NCBI GenBank assembly: GCA_026390575.1
Contig: JAPLFR010000009.1
Location: forward strand, 62,001-126,000
Direction: 5' to 3'
DNA length: 64,000 nucleotides
From: Ignavibacteriales bacterium
GTDB taxonomy: Bacteria > Bacteroidota > Ignavibacteria > UBA10030
The position numbers were made by a program, and so were the translations under genes. The notes beneath the pieces are model-generated. The model saw only the letters and a program-made list of their open reading frames with translations, was not told the DNA's origin and did not search any database. Below are positions 1 to 9,560 of this stretch, piece by piece. Numbering within the stretch: the stretch's first letter is position 1; each line of letters starts with the position of its first letter.

Positions 1-1212
1 TCTGAGTTTGAAACTAAAGCCGATACGTTCAAATATCAAATTCTGGGGGTCGAGACGACTGGTAAAAGCATCAATGGCACTCAATCAGATGGATTTAAAC
101 GTGATCCCGATGGTGATTATCGTTCCTTAGTGTATCCAAAAGATGGAAAAGTGAAAATAATTTTTAAACCAGCCAAACTTGTGCGTTCGAATACAAATGC
201 GCAGGCACAATTTCTTGGAGATGATTCACTCAACAGTAGATTCTCATCTATCTATGATGAGATGATGAAAAGGGAATACGCATATAGAAATGCTGCCCGC
301 GCATTCGAGAAAACGGGTAGAGATCGGAAAGATTTTCAATTTGATTGGTCGGCAGATAAATCTTATCTCACATCAAATGTCATGCAGGAGAAAGTGCCGA
401 TTCTAAAACAACTCTATATTTTGAGTTATCTGAATTTAAGCATGTTTCGTGTTCCTGATTTGGATTCTAACATTACCAACCTCGTTTTTTCAAATATCTT
501 GCCAACCTCTCCGCTATGGTCTTTGAGTCCATTTTCCATTTACGCGACTTCTCCATCTGGACATGCAACGAGAACGGATAATTACATTCAAGAAATGGAG
601 GAAAAGAATCCCGATATCAATGTAAGAGCTAATTTTGTCATGAACCGAATGATGATGGCGCAATACAGTCACAAAACCGAAGAATATTTCAAACTCTATG
701 ATAAGATGGTCACAGAATTTAAAGATACAGATGTTGGTAAAATGACAAAGGAACGATTTTCTCGCGAACTGAAATTGAAAACAGGAACGCCTGTTCCAGA
801 CTTCTCATTCGTTTCTATGGACGATCCAAAGATTGTACACACAAATAAAACCCTTTTAGGGCGAGTGTACTTACTTGACTTTTGGTCGACTTGGTGCGGA
901 GGATGTGTGGCAGAAATGGAGAATCTTCATAAAACATATGAAAAATTTAAACCGGTGGGATTTGAAATACTTAGTCTCTCTTTTGATGGAAAGCTGGAAG
1001 ATGTTATTAAATTCCGGAAGAACAAATGGAAAATGCCTTGGTTCAATTCGCTAATAGAAAAAGGGTTTGATAACGATATAGTAAAACAGTTTGATATCAT
1101 AGGCGTTCCAACACCCGTTTTAGTTGATAAGACCGGAAAAATTCTTGCGCTTAACGAGGATTTGCGCGGCGAGAAATTAGAAAAAATGTTGGATAAGGTT
1201 TTTGCTCAGTAG
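1..1212 (+). CDS. TlpA/ResA-like thioredoxin-fold protein (5' partial)
   Basis: The reading frame is open from the first base, so the gene starts outside the window. The last ~140 residues form a thioredoxin fold of the TlpA/AhpC-TSA type: a PDFSF entry strand, a redox motif Trp-Cys-Gly-Gly-Cys encoded at 892-906, and a cis-Pro segment (GVPTPVL) near the end. Family members reduce disulfides or drive cytochrome c maturation on the periplasmic side. The long N-terminal part is a helical/beta extension I do not recognise; Bacteroidota often carry such extended TlpA proteins. Export cannot be judged because the N-terminus is missing. The fold is secure; the substrate is unknown. Confidence 0.85.
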   Translation, partial: SEFETKADTFKYQILGVETTGKSINGTQSDGFKRDPDGDYRSLVYPKDGKVKIIFKPAKLVRSNTNAQAQFLGDDSLNSRFSSIYDEMMKREYAYRNAARAFEKTGRDRKDFQFDWSADKSYLTSNVMQEKVPILKQLYILSYLNLSMFRVPDLDSNITNLVFSNILPTSPLWSLSPFSIYATSPSGHATRTDNYIQEMEEKNPDINVRANFVMNRMMMAQYSHKTEEYFKLYDKMVTEFKDTDVGKMTKERFSRELKLKTGTPVPDFSFVSMDDPKIVHTNKTLLGRVYLLDFWSTWCGGCVAEMENLHKTYEKFKPVGFEILSLSFDGKLEDVIKFRKNKWKMPWFNSLIEKGFDNDIVKQFDIIGVPTPVLVDKTGKILALNEDLRGEKLEKMLDKVFAQ

Positions 1213-1315
1213 TGTTCGTATAAAGAATATTTCTCTATTCCATATCAGTTGAATAACAGGTCACTTCTCACTATATTTTCTAAGAGATCTTTAGAAAAGG
1301 AGAATCTACAAGGAA

Positions 1316-2788
1316 TTGCCCAAACGGACTGATATTCATTCCATCCTCATTATTGGTTCCGGACCTATTGTAATCGGACAGGCGTGCGAGTTCGATTATT
1401 CCGGAACCCAAGCCTGTCGTGTTCTTCGCCAAGAAGGGTATCGTGTTATTCTCGTCAACAGTAATCCTGCAACGATTATGACTGACCCTGAATTTGCCGA
1501 TGCCACGTATATTGAACCCATTACACCGGAATTTGTTGAAAAAATAATTGAACGTGAAAGACCGGATGTTATCCTGCCGACCATGGGCGGACAAACAGCC
1601 CTCAACACTGCAGTGTCGCTTGCAGAAAACGGAGTGTTGAAAAAATACAACGTCGAATTAATTGGTGCGAAACTTGAAGCCATTAAAATGGCAGAAGACC
1701 GTGAATTATTTCGCGCTGCAATGGATCGAGCTGGACTTCAAAGTGCGCGCGGTGGATTCGTACATTCATTTGAAGAAGCGCTCATAATAGCAAACCAAAT
1801 TGGTTTTCCACTTATCATACGTCCTTCATTCACGTTGGGAGGTACGGGCGGCGGCACAGCATACAATATCGAAGAATTCCAGACCAAAGTTGTCCACGGT
1901 CTGACCAGCAGTCCTATCCATCAGGTTCTCATTGAAGAATCGGTGATTGGCTGGAAAGAATATGAATTAGAAGTGATGCGTGACCTGAAGGATAACGTTG
2001 TTGTCATTTGTTCGATTGAGAACTTCGATCCGATGGGCGTGCACACCGGTGATTCGATCACTGTGGCGCCTGCACAAACTCTTACGGACAAAGAATATCA
2101 GCAGTTGCGGGATGCATCGATCAAAGTTATTCGCGAGATTGGTGTTGAAACGGGCGGTTCGAATATTCAATTTGCTGTCAATCCAAATAATGGACAAGTG
2201 CTCGTGATTGAAATGAATCCCCGGGTATCGCGTTCATCTGCACTCGCTTCAAAAGCCACCGGTTTTCCGATTGCAAAAATTGCGGCATTGCTTGCCGTCG
2301 GTTACACGCTCGATGAAATTCCCAACGATATTACAAAGCTGACTCCAGCTTCTTTTGAACCGACGATTGATTACTGCGTCGTGAAAATTCCACGATGGGA
2401 CTTTGAAAAATTCAAAGGTGTGGATGACACGCTTGGTGTGCAGATGAAATCGGTCGGCGAAGCAATGTCCATTGGACGTACCTTCAAAGAAGCACTGCAA
2501 AAAGCGCTCCGTTCGCTGGAACAGGGACGTTCCGGTCTCGGTGCAGATGGAAAAGATGTTGTGAATATTCGCGAGTTATCGGATACGGAAAAGATTGAAT
2601 GGAAGCGAAAAGTCTTAGATCGGATCAAAACGCCGCGCCCGCACAATATTTTCTTCCTTCGTTATGGTTTCCAGCTCGGATTGACGATAGACGAACTCTT
2701 CCAGGCATCCAGCATTGATCCATGGTTCCTGTACAACATCAAACAAATTGTGGCAATGGAAGAAGAGCTGTATTCCTTTAGAATATAA
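1316..2788 (+). CDS. carB1: Carbamoyl phosphate synthase large subunit, N-terminal half (split CarB)
   Basis: The 490 residues match the first half of CarB (about 1070 aa when intact): a pre-ATP-grasp domain with [17 protein letters not shown], an ATP-grasp domain with [12 protein letters not shown] and [18 protein letters not shown], and the start of the helical oligomerisation domain ([12 protein letters not shown]). This half makes carboxyphosphate and carbamate from bicarbonate, ATP and glutamine-derived ammonia. Translation probably starts at TTG 1316, behind a GGAG at 1299. The frame stops cleanly in the inter-half helical region, so this is a stable split rather than a random truncation. 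The other half starts at 3281, after an inserted unrelated gene. No carA lies in the window. Confidence 0.93.
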   Translation: MPKRTDIHSILIIGSGPIVIGQACEFDYSGTQACRVLRQEGYRVILVNSNPATIMTDPEFADATYIEPITPEFVEKIIERERPDVILPTMGGQTALNTAVSLAENGVLKKYNVELIGAKLEAIKMAEDRELFRAAMDRAGLQSARGGFVHSFEEALIIANQIGFPLIIRPSFTLGGTGGGTAYNIEEFQTKVVHGLTSSPIHQVLIEESVIGWKEYELEVMRDLKDNVVVICSIENFDPMGVHTGDSITVAPAQTLTDKEYQQLRDASIKVIREIGVETGGSNIQFAVNPNNGQVLVIEMNPRVSRSSALASKATGFPIAKIAALLAVGYTLDEIPNDITKLTPASFEPTIDYCVVKIPRWDFEKFKGVDDTLGVQMKSVGEAMSIGRTFKEALQKALRSLEQGRSGLGADGKDVVNIRELSDTEKIEWKRKVLDRIKTPRPHNIFFLRYGFQLGLTIDELFQASSIDPWFLYNIKQIVAMEEELYSFRI

Positions 2789-2814
2789 ATGACTCTTCAT
2801 AAAAGGATTATTGT

Positions 2815-3294
2815 ATGAAAATAGTAAGTATCTGTATCCCGGTTTTATTATTTTTGCTTGCATTATCAAAGACTGCACATGCGCAAGTTACTTTTCCACA
2901 GGACAAAGACCAATTGTTGAAGGGTGAAGCAGCTGGACAAACATTGGTGGCGGAGATCAATGGTTTTCCCGCCCCACAAAAAATAATTTCTTATAAAGAT
3001 CAGCTTGGATTATCAAAAGACCAACAAAAGAAAATCAACGAGATGTTGACGAACCTGCCGATCTCAGCGACTATCAAGGGACAGGATATTGTCGAGGCGG
3101 AGGAAGAACTCAACAAACTTTTTGAATCAGGTACAATCAATGAAAAAATATTACGGGCTAAACTGGAACGAATCGGCAAAATGCGGGCTGAGTTGCGCTT
3201 TATGCACTTGCAGGTATCTTTAAAGGAAAAACAAATCTTATCCGCCAAACAATGGGAACGACTAAAGGAATTACAGGCAAGTGAAGTCAAGTAA
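2815..3294 (+). CDS. Spy/CpxP-like small periplasmic protein inserted between the carB halves
   Basis: 159 aa with a clear signal peptide (hydrophobic residues 3-19, cleavage after AHA near residue 23). The mature part is helical and charged, with a QLGLSKDQQKKINEML segment and a long amphipathic C-terminal helix. That resembles the Spy/CpxP/LTXXQ group of periplasmic chaperones or metal-stress sensors; similarity is by pattern only. An AAAAGGA site precedes ATG 2815. Its last codons overlap the GTG start of the second carB half by 14 bases, so translation of the two is likely coupled. An exported stress-type protein has no obvious link to carbamoyl phosphate synthesis, which makes its position notable. 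Confidence 0.75.
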   Translation: MKIVSICIPVLLFLLALSKTAHAQVTFPQDKDQLLKGEAAGQTLVAEINGFPAPQKIISYKDQLGLSKDQQKKINEMLTNLPISATIKGQDIVEAEEELNKLFESGTINEKILRAKLERIGKMRAELRFMHLQVSLKEKQILSAKQWERLKELQASEVK

Positions 3295-5113
3295 AGCAAA
3301 GAATGAAGTGCCGGTGAAAGTCACCCCGGACATTATGCGAAAAGCAAAAGAGTACGGGTTCTCCGATCGCCAGTTGTCAGAAATCTGGGGAATGAATGAG
3401 GCAGCCGTACGGATGATGCGGAAGAAAATGGACGTGATACCTGTCTATAAGACAGTGGATACGTGCGCAGCGGAATTTGCGGCATCGACCCCGTACCACT
3501 ACTCAACCTATGAGCGGGAAAATGAATCTCTACGAAGCACGAAGAAAAAAGTAATCATTCTCGGCGGCGGTCCGAATCGCATCGGACAAGGAATTGAATT
3601 TGATTATTGTTGTGTGCACGGCGTCATGGCTCTTCGCGAAGAGGGGTTCGAAACTATCATGGTCAATTGTAATCCGGAGACCGTCTCAACTGATTATGAC
3701 ACGACCGATAAATTATATTTTGAACCGTTGACGCTCGAAGACGTACTCAACATTTGCGATCAAGAACAACCGGACGGCGTTATCGTTGCATTCGGCGGGC
3801 AGACACCGTTGAAGATTGCGAAGGCATTAGATGAGAACGGCGTGAAAATTCTCGGCACATCACCGGAAGGAATTGATCTTGCTGAAGACCGCGAGAGATT
3901 CGGCGCACTCCTTCGGCGAAATAACATTCAACATCCCAAATACGGCACAGCGTATACGGTCAACAATGCAGTCCTCGTTGCCGATCAAATTAGTTTTCCT
4001 GTGCTTGTACGTCCATCCTATGTACTTGGAGGACGTGCAATGGAGGTTTGCTATACAAAGGATGCATTGCGAGAATATATGAGGAAGGCTGTCGATGTTT
4101 CACCCGACCATCCTGTGCTCATCGACCGCTTTCTTGAAGATGCATTTGAATACGATGTTGATTGCGTGTGCGACGGCAAAGACGTCATGATCGGCGGCGT
4201 GATGCAGCATATCGAGGAAGCAGGTATCCATTCGGGTGATAGCGCGTGTGTCCTTCCGCCGTATATGATGTCGGAAAAGATCCTGAATGAAATTATGGCG
4301 ACCACCGTGAAGTTAGCAAAGGCGCTCAAAGTAGTAGGATTAATGAATGTGCAGTTTGCGTCGAAAGATGATGTCGTGTATGTCTTGGAAGTCAATCCTC
4401 GTGCATCCCGCACGGTACCTTTTGTGAGTAAAGCAACTGGATTACCGCTTGCAAAGATTGCTGCAAAAGTGATGGTAGGAAGAACATTGGAAGAACTTGG
4501 CTGCAAAGATTTCGATTTCCGAAAAATAAAACATATTTCTGTGAAGGAGGCCGTATTTCCGTTTGCAAAATTTCCAAAGACGCGAGTATTTCTAGGTCCA
4601 GAGATGCGCTCTACCGGTGAGGTGATGGGAATTTCCGATAGCTTCGGTGCATCAATTGCTAAATCACAGATTGCGGCAAGCAACGCATTGCCGAATGAAG
4701 GAACAGTATTCTTTAGCGTGAACGATAACGATAAAACTGAAATGACATTGAATATTGCACGCGAGCTACGAACACTGGGATTTTCTTTTATTGCGACGGA
4801 AGGGACAGCAGGCTTTTTTACTTCAAACAGCATTCCATGCGAACAGGTTTTCAAAGTGAACGAAAGTCGGCCAAATTCTGTGGATCTGATTAAAAACGGA
4901 AAGATACAGCTTGTCATCAACACACCGCTTGGCGAAACTTCCCGCTACGACGAATACGCCATTGGCTGGGCAGCATTGGAAAATAAAGTTGCCTTTATTA
5001 CCACGCTTTCTGCCGCTGCGACAGCGGTGAAGGCAATCCAGAAACAAAAGGAAGGCGGGCTGACTGTCAAGAGCATACAGGAGTATCTCAAGGAGGGCGC
5101 TTCGAAGTACTAG
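3281..5113 (+). CDS. carB2: Carbamoyl phosphate synthase large subunit, C-terminal half (split CarB)
   Basis: 610 aa equivalent to the second half of CarB. Residues ~5-70 complete the helical oligomerisation domain (EYGFSDRQLSEIWG, VYKTVDTCAAEF). Next come a pre-ATP-grasp domain (LGGGPNRIGQGIEFDYCC) and an ATP-grasp domain (RPSYVLGGRAMEV, EVNPRASRTVPF). The last ~140 residues are an MGS-like allosteric domain (NTPLGETSRYDEYAIGWAA). This half phosphorylates carbamate to carbamoyl phosphate. GTG 3281 lies inside the end of the preceding gene. Both synthetase halves keep their nucleotide-binding signatures, so the pair should form a working large subunit. Split carB is known from Methanocaldococcus and Aquifex and, as I recall, from green sulfur bacteria. 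Confidence 0.93.
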   Translation: MKSSKAKNEVPVKVTPDIMRKAKEYGFSDRQLSEIWGMNEAAVRMMRKKMDVIPVYKTVDTCAAEFAASTPYHYSTYERENESLRSTKKKVIILGGGPNRIGQGIEFDYCCVHGVMALREEGFETIMVNCNPETVSTDYDTTDKLYFEPLTLEDVLNICDQEQPDGVIVAFGGQTPLKIAKALDENGVKILGTSPEGIDLAEDRERFGALLRRNNIQHPKYGTAYTVNNAVLVADQISFPVLVRPSYVLGGRAMEVCYTKDALREYMRKAVDVSPDHPVLIDRFLEDAFEYDVDCVCDGKDVMIGGVMQHIEEAGIHSGDSACVLPPYMMSEKILNEIMATTVKLAKALKVVGLMNVQFASKDDVVYVLEVNPRASRTVPFVSKATGLPLAKIAAKVMVGRTLEELGCKDFDFRKIKHISVKEAVFPFAKFPKTRVFLGPEMRSTGEVMGISDSFGASIAKSQIAASNALPNEGTVFFSVNDNDKTEMTLNIARELRTLGFSFIATEGTAGFFTSNSIPCEQVFKVNESRPNSVDLIKNGKIQLVINTPLGETSRYDEYAIGWAALENKVAFITTLSAAATAVKAIQKQKEGGLTVKSIQEYLKEGASKY

Positions 5114-5439
5114 CGTGAACGAAAAAGTGAAAAGAAGGGTAGCCATTCTATAATTTATTTTTATATTAGAAAGTGGATTGAGTAACGTCTTTTCCCGAGT
5201 ACGAAGCGAAATAAATACTCTTACTGCATCGTGAAGTATGATATGAATCGCATAAAAAATCGTTACAATATTTTGCGTATCGTTCTCATCCTGTTTATTG
5301 TTTCTTTCCCAATCCACTCTTCGGGACAACTCGCTCGGTATCACCGCAAAGTGGATAAATCAACTATTCTTTTTCTATTTCAGAATCAATTATTCAAATC
5401 AAACAATTGCAGTAACCATACAATACAGGAGGATGCACT
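5114..5439. other. Intergenic stretch without a convincing gene
   Basis: 326 bases, A+T-rich. A 77-codon plus-strand frame (5231-5464) begins with a signal-like hydrophobic run but quickly loses protein-like composition and overlaps the next gene, so it is at best a remnant. An AGGAGG Shine-Dalgarno at 5427-5432 serves the downstream ATG 5440. No terminator with a T-run was seen after carB2. Confidence 0.5.
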
Positions 5440-5763
5440 ATGGCATACACGTATGACGAATTGAACAAGATGACCGTAAGCGAACTGCGCAAGATTGCCG
5501 ATGGTATCGATCATGAAGCAGTCCATGGGCATATTACAATGCATAAAGAAAAGCTCGTGCCTGCACTCTGCAAAGCGCTCGGTATCGAAAGCCACGCGCA
5601 TCATCAGGCTAAGATATCTGGGAAGAGTTCGATGAAGTTGGAGATCCGGAGTTGGAAGAAGAAACGCTCTGATGCAGTCGCAAAGAAAGACTATGCTCAG
5701 TTGAAAGATATCCGCCAGCACATTCACGACTTAAAAGTGAAGTTACGAGCATCAATTGAATAA
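5440..5763 (+). CDS. Small Rho-N/SAP-like domain protein
   Basis: 107 aa preceded by a perfect AGGAGG seven bases from ATG 5440. Residues ~10-50 (MTVSELRKIADGI, then HKEKLVPALCKALGIE) have the helix-extended-helix pattern of Rho-terminator N-terminal or SAP-like nucleic-acid-binding domains. The C-terminal half is a basic helical segment with Trp-Lys-Lys-Lys and repeated Asp/Lys pairs, likely a coiled coil. No signal peptide, so probably cytoplasmic. It could bind DNA or RNA, but that is inferred from domain shape only. A real gene by ribosome site and codon use; specific function unknown. Confidence 0.7.
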   Translation: MAYTYDELNKMTVSELRKIADGIDHEAVHGHITMHKEKLVPALCKALGIESHAHHQAKISGKSSMKLEIRSWKKKRSDAVAKKDYAQLKDIRQHIHDLKVKLRASIE

Positions 5764-5912
5764 GGATCGTAACTGATTTTATTCTACAGGAGCGGAAAGC
5801 ACAACTCGATTCAGTATCGCTTTGGGATGAGAAAGTGGACAACTTTCTCTAAAACTATACTTCTGTACTCCAGGTTATTGAATACATACCATCAATTATT
5901 GAGTTCTCTTGA

Positions 5913-6572
5913 ATGAAATTTCCTGATAATTATACAATCCTTTTTAAGGATGTCAAACACGTTGGCATTCGTGTGAGTCATGACCAGCGAGTGCGTATTG
6001 TCGTGCCGAAGTGGCTGCCGGAGCAGCATCTGGAGAATATTCTCAAGAAGAGAGAAGATTGGATTCAGAAACACTTGCACAGGATGCGAACAAGAAAACA
6101 GCCGGTACCGCTTGCAGGAAATCAGATCCTCTTTAAAGGGAAGATATTCCACGTTGAGCAGGATGCGCAGTTCAATCGCTCAATCGAAATAGATGAGGAG
6201 CATCTCATCATACATGCCGGTGTTGTATTCATGGAGAAGTATCGTCAACTTGCATGGTATAGAAACGAAGCGAGAAAATATCTCGAGCACAGAGCGCAAG
6301 AGCTGGCAGAGTCTCTTGGATTTCATTACAATAAAATATTTATCCGCAGCCAAAAAACACGATGGGGAAGTTGTTCGAAGAAAAAAAATCTATCATTCAA
6401 TTGGAAACTCATCAAGTCGCCGCTGTTTGTCATCGATTACTTGATTCTGCATGAACTTGTGCATACAGAGTTTATGAATCACTCGAAGCAGTACTGGCAC
6501 AAGGTGCATGCTCTGTGTCCCGAATATAAAATAGCATCGCAGTGGTTAAAAGAGCATGGGAGAGATTTGTAA
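5913..6572 (+). CDS. YgjP-type metallopeptidase (DUF45 / M48-like)
   Basis: 219 aa, normal length for the YgjP/DUF45 family. Near residue 180 is the zinc motif His-Glu-Leu-Val-His followed by NHSKQYW, the hallmark of this family, and upstream is the conserved TRWGSCS segment. The two motif His residues should bind zinc, with Glu as catalytic base. There is no signal peptide, so it acts in the cytoplasm. Substrates of this family are poorly defined; in some genomes relatives sit beside type I restriction genes, but there is no restriction system here. The SUI1-family gene follows 33 bases later and may share the transcript. Confidence 0.9.
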   Translation: MKFPDNYTILFKDVKHVGIRVSHDQRVRIVVPKWLPEQHLENILKKREDWIQKHLHRMRTRKQPVPLAGNQILFKGKIFHVEQDAQFNRSIEIDEEHLIIHAGVVFMEKYRQLAWYRNEARKYLEHRAQELAESLGFHYNKIFIRSQKTRWGSCSKKKNLSFNWKLIKSPLFVIDYLILHELVHTEFMNHSKQYWHKVHALCPEYKIASQWLKEHGRDL

Positions 6573-6605
6573 AACGTATCAAAAGAAAAAACGTAGCTAA
6601 AATAC

Positions 6606-6953
6606 ATGGAATATCAAAAGAAATATCGTTCTCTAGAAGAATTAGCCGAATTGGTCGCACCGGAACAACACTCTGGGTCGCAGTCAAGCATTCCTGTTTC
6701 TCAAAAAAAGAAATACGATGGCAAAGGCAACACAGTTCATCTTATGCTGGATACACATGGAAGAAAAGGGAAGAGCGTTACGATTGTAAGCGGCCTGCAA
6801 CATAATCCGACGACAAGAGAAGACATAGCGCGAATATTGAAACAATATTGTGGAACCGGCGGTACAGTGAAAGAAGGAAAGATTGAACTGCAAGGCGACC
6901 AGCGTGCACGCGCGGCAGAAAAACTGAAAGAGATGAACTACATAGTGAAGTAA
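6606..6953 (+). CDS. SUI1/eIF1-family translation factor (YciH-like)
   Basis: 115 aa. Residues ~45-113 form the SUI1 fold, with KGKSVTIVSGLQHN, then CGTGGTVKEG and a final GDQRARAAEKL. Bacterial YciH-type proteins bind the small ribosomal subunit and have been proposed to tune start-codon selection or act under stress. The first ~40 residues are a low-complexity linker typical of these proteins. The start (ATG 6606) follows the peptidase closely. The family call is firm; the physiological role in bacteria is not settled. Confidence 0.9.
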   Translation: MEYQKKYRSLEELAELVAPEQHSGSQSSIPVSQKKKYDGKGNTVHLMLDTHGRKGKSVTIVSGLQHNPTTREDIARILKQYCGTGGTVKEGKIELQGDQRARAAEKLKEMNYIVK

Positions 6954-6983
6954 GTTGGATGTACGTTATATGGTTCATTTAAT

Positions 6984-7059
6984 CTCGTTGCCAAACTTTC
7001 CGCCATTCACGAAGTGAGGCCTTGGGCATAAGATTGGCGGGCAGGTATTTGGGAACGAG
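6984..7059. repeat. Palindromic intergenic element (GTTCCCAAA / CCGCC family)
   Basis: Left arm CTCGTTGCCAAACTTTCCGCC (6984-7004) and right arm GGCGG...TTTGGGAACGAG (7036-7059) form an imperfect inverted repeat around a CAC-GAA-GTG core. Half copies with the same CGTTCCC/CCGCCAG words occur near 15970, 16950, 17934 and 18613, and a palindromic relative lies near 58013-58063. It looks like a dispersed small palindromic repeat rather than a terminator, as no T-run follows. Confidence 0.6.
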
Positions 7060-7113
7060 GAGCGGAAACACTTAAAGAATTATTTAGAGACATCTGAAAT
7101 AATATAATTTAAT

Positions 7114-7177
7114 GGTAGTCGCGGACTTTATGTCCGCGTTTATTAATAAAAAACGAAACCTGAAGCTTTCGACTACC
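7114..7177. repeat. Nested palindrome with GCGGAC/GTCCGC core
   Basis: Outer arms GGTAGTCG (7114-7121) and CGACTACC (7170-7177) enclose a 7-bp hairpin, CGCGGAC (7120-7126) with GTCCGCG (7132-7138). The layout matches the element at 45332-45399, which also has outer arms around GTCCG-type hairpins. Possibly a REP/MITE-like non-autonomous element. Confidence 0.6.
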
Positions 7178-7230
7178 GATGGTGATTTGATTTTTCAGAC
7201 GTCTCATTTATTTAGTTTATGATATTATCA

Positions 7231-7266
7231 AAACAAAAAGCCCCCGAGGAATAATCTTCGAGGGCT
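7231..7266 (-). terminator. Intrinsic terminator of the GH97 gene
   Basis: On the minus strand an 11-base stem (7256-7266 with 7239-7249, about nine to ten pairs) has a six-base loop and is followed by a TTTTTG run. It lies 26 bases past the stop codon at 7293, the right place to end the GH97 transcript. Confidence 0.85.
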
Positions 7267-7292
7267 ATTAGTTTTAAAACTCTTCTAGAATT

Positions 7293-9440
7293 CTAATATT
7301 TTTTATACTTTATCATTTCTTCTTTTGAAGCCGGTTTGAGGCTTATTGCAGCACCGCCTCCGCATGCAAGGTCTATTTTCAATTTGGTTTTATCATTTAC
7401 GAGATAATTATTAATGTTGTAAGTCATTGGATTTTTCTCCCAGTGCGTGTCTTTTGCATCGGTATAAAGAGAGGCCACATACCATTTGCCATTATCTAAA
7501 TAATCCAATTTTATTTCAGTAGTTCGTGCCTGCTCATCTGTAATTGCACCGATGAACCACTTATCGCTGTTTTTAGCTTTGCGTGCGATTGTAATATAAT
7601 CACCCGGTTCAGCTTCCAGAATTTTTGTATCATCCCAGTCAACCGCTACATCCACAATGAACTTAAAAGCATCCGGGAATCGTTCATAATTTTCAGGCAG
7701 GTCGGCAGCCATCTGCAACGGGCTGTAAAGAGTAACATACAGAGCGAGTTGTTTTGCCAGTGTTGTATGCACTTGCTCTTTTTTGTCCGGATTATAGTAA
7801 TTCAGTTTAATCTGGAATATTCCGGGAGTATAATCCATAGGACCGCCCATGAGGCGTGTGAAGGGAAGTATCGTTTCATGTTCAGGAGCATTTCCGATAC
7901 TCCATGCATTATATTCGTTACCTCTTGCGGCTTCACTTGCCAGCCAGTTGGGATATGTTCTTTGCAGTCCGGTAGGCCTAACCGGCTCGTGCGCATCGAG
8001 CATTATTTTATATTGAGCAGTTTTTTCGGCAACGTGTAAGTAATGATTTACCATCCACTGTCCGTCGTGGTGTTCACCGCGTGGAATAATTTTGCCGACA
8101 TAACCGGTCTTAACGGCATCGTATCCGTACTGTTTCATAAACCTGTATGCATCGTCCATACGGCGTTCATAATTTGTTGCGGAAGCAGAAGTTTCATGGT
8201 GCATTATCAGTTTAACACTTTTAGACGCGGCATATTTCTGCAATTCAGGAACATTGAAATCAGGATAAGGAGTGACAAAATCAAATACATTTTCTTTCCA
8301 CTTCCCGAACCAATCCTCCCAGCCTATGTCCCAGCCTTCAACCAGAACGCCGTCAAATTTATATTTGGCGGCAAAGTCTATATATTTTTTTGTGTTTTCT
8401 GTGGTTGCGCCATGTCTTCCGTTCGGTTTCAGGCTTTTCCAGTCGGTCTGGTCGAGTTTTATGTTATTAACATCTGAATAATTCCATGAAGATTTTCCAA
8501 CGTGCATTTCCCACCAGATACCGACATATTTTACAGGGTGTATCCAACTGACGTCTTCCAGTTTGCATGGTTCATTCAGGTTCAGCATCATTTTAGAAGC
8601 CAGTATATCAACAGCCTTATCGCTTACAACCACCGTGCGCCATGGAGTTGTGCAAGGTGCCTGCATAAATGCTTTACTTCCTACTGCATTGGGAACGAGT
8701 GTGGAAAGAAGAGAGAAATTATTCTTATTAACCAAAAGATTCAATGCCGGATAATTAACCAGAGCAGCTTCAGAAATATTTATATAAAGCCCGTCATTGC
8801 TTTTCATCATAAGTGGAGTCTGAACGGCATTAGGGGCTATAAAAGATCTTAGATAAATTTCGGTTGAAGATTTATTGCGTCCTAAGGCATCAATTTCGCT
8901 GAGTCTGCTGGTAGAATAAAAATATTCATTTGTATCATAATCACCGGGTATCCAGAATGTTTTGTGATCGCCGGTCATGTTAAATTCTGTTATCTCATCG
9001 TCAATGACAAAATACGTCAGTTCCTGCTGGTCGGGGAATTCATAACGAAATCCCAATCCATCGTCAAATAGGCGGAATTTAATCAGCAGTTTGCGGTTAT
9101 GTACAGTCGGCTGCTGAAGTGTAACCGTAAGCTCATTATAATTATTTCGGATCTGTTTGACCTCGCCCCATACTGGAGACCAGGTTTCATCAAACGAAGA
9201 CGTGTCAATTTTAAGGATTGTGAATCCATTGTCGAATGAAGGGAGTTCCTTAAGAATCACTCCCAGCTTGCTACTTTTTATAACTTCCTTCTGGGCCAAT
9301 GACAACTGATAAACCGGTATACCCTCAGGAGTCAGGTTGAAAGTCAGACTCAATTTATGTCCGGGCGAATAAATAGTTTGTGAAATTGTATTGCACGTCA
9401 GAACCAAGATCAGAAATAGAATCACTTTCAAGCTTTTCAT
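7293..9440 (-). CDS. Glycoside hydrolase family 97 (SusB-like alpha-glucosidase)
   Basis: 715 aa with an N-terminal signal peptide (MKSLKVILFLILVLTC, cleavage near residue 20), so periplasmic or surface-attached. An N-terminal beta-sandwich (to ~residue 280) is followed by a (beta/alpha)8 barrel with GVLVEGWDIGW, MHHET, DAHEPVRPTGL and EAARGNE, and a C-terminal beta domain. In characterised inverting GH97 enzymes such as SusB the Glu residues of these last motifs provide catalysis and calcium binding; all are present, favouring an inverting alpha-glucosidase over the retaining galactosidase type. AAGGAG precedes ATG 9440. No SusC/SusD pair is nearby, so it is an orphan rather than part of a starch locus. 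Substrate is inferred. Confidence 0.92.
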   Translation of the reverse strand: MKSLKVILFLILVLTCNTISQTIYSPGHKLSLTFNLTPEGIPVYQLSLAQKEVIKSSKLGVILKELPSFDNGFTILKIDTSSFDETWSPVWGEVKQIRNNYNELTVTLQQPTVHNRKLLIKFRLFDDGLGFRYEFPDQQELTYFVIDDEITEFNMTGDHKTFWIPGDYDTNEYFYSTSRLSEIDALGRNKSSTEIYLRSFIAPNAVQTPLMMKSNDGLYINISEAALVNYPALNLLVNKNNFSLLSTLVPNAVGSKAFMQAPCTTPWRTVVVSDKAVDILASKMMLNLNEPCKLEDVSWIHPVKYVGIWWEMHVGKSSWNYSDVNNIKLDQTDWKSLKPNGRHGATTENTKKYIDFAAKYKFDGVLVEGWDIGWEDWFGKWKENVFDFVTPYPDFNVPELQKYAASKSVKLIMHHETSASATNYERRMDDAYRFMKQYGYDAVKTGYVGKIIPRGEHHDGQWMVNHYLHVAEKTAQYKIMLDAHEPVRPTGLQRTYPNWLASEAARGNEYNAWSIGNAPEHETILPFTRLMGGPMDYTPGIFQIKLNYYNPDKKEQVHTTLAKQLALYVTLYSPLQMAADLPENYERFPDAFKFIVDVAVDWDDTKILEAEPGDYITIARKAKNSDKWFIGAITDEQARTTEIKLDYLDNGKWYVASLYTDAKDTHWEKNPMTYNINNYLVNDKTKLKIDLACGGGAAISLKPASKEEMIKYKKY

Positions 9441-9560
9441 GCTATTTATTACTCCTTTTTATTTTCAAGATACTGTAATGTATCCAATTTATCAAATGAA
9501 GAGAAGGCGCTGATGCTGATTTCCGTTCTCGAATTCTTTTACCAATCCAACGATATGCTT

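Noticed and set aside
4051-4923. 290-codon minus-strand open frame over carB2
   Set aside because: It is antisense to a clear ATP-grasp enzyme and has no family motif; an overprinting shadow of the real gene.
5231-5464. Possible small exported protein with a signal-like start
   Set aside because: Composition degrades after ~30 residues and it overlaps the well-supported gene at 5440; no ribosome site.
5765-5842. Short coding-like tail after the Rho-N-like gene
   Set aside because: A 26-codon stretch looks protein-like but has no start codon or ribosome site; at most a fragment.
8043-8477. 144-codon plus-strand frame inside the GH97 gene
   Set aside because: Antisense to a confidently assigned gene, Phe/Ile-rich with no domain.
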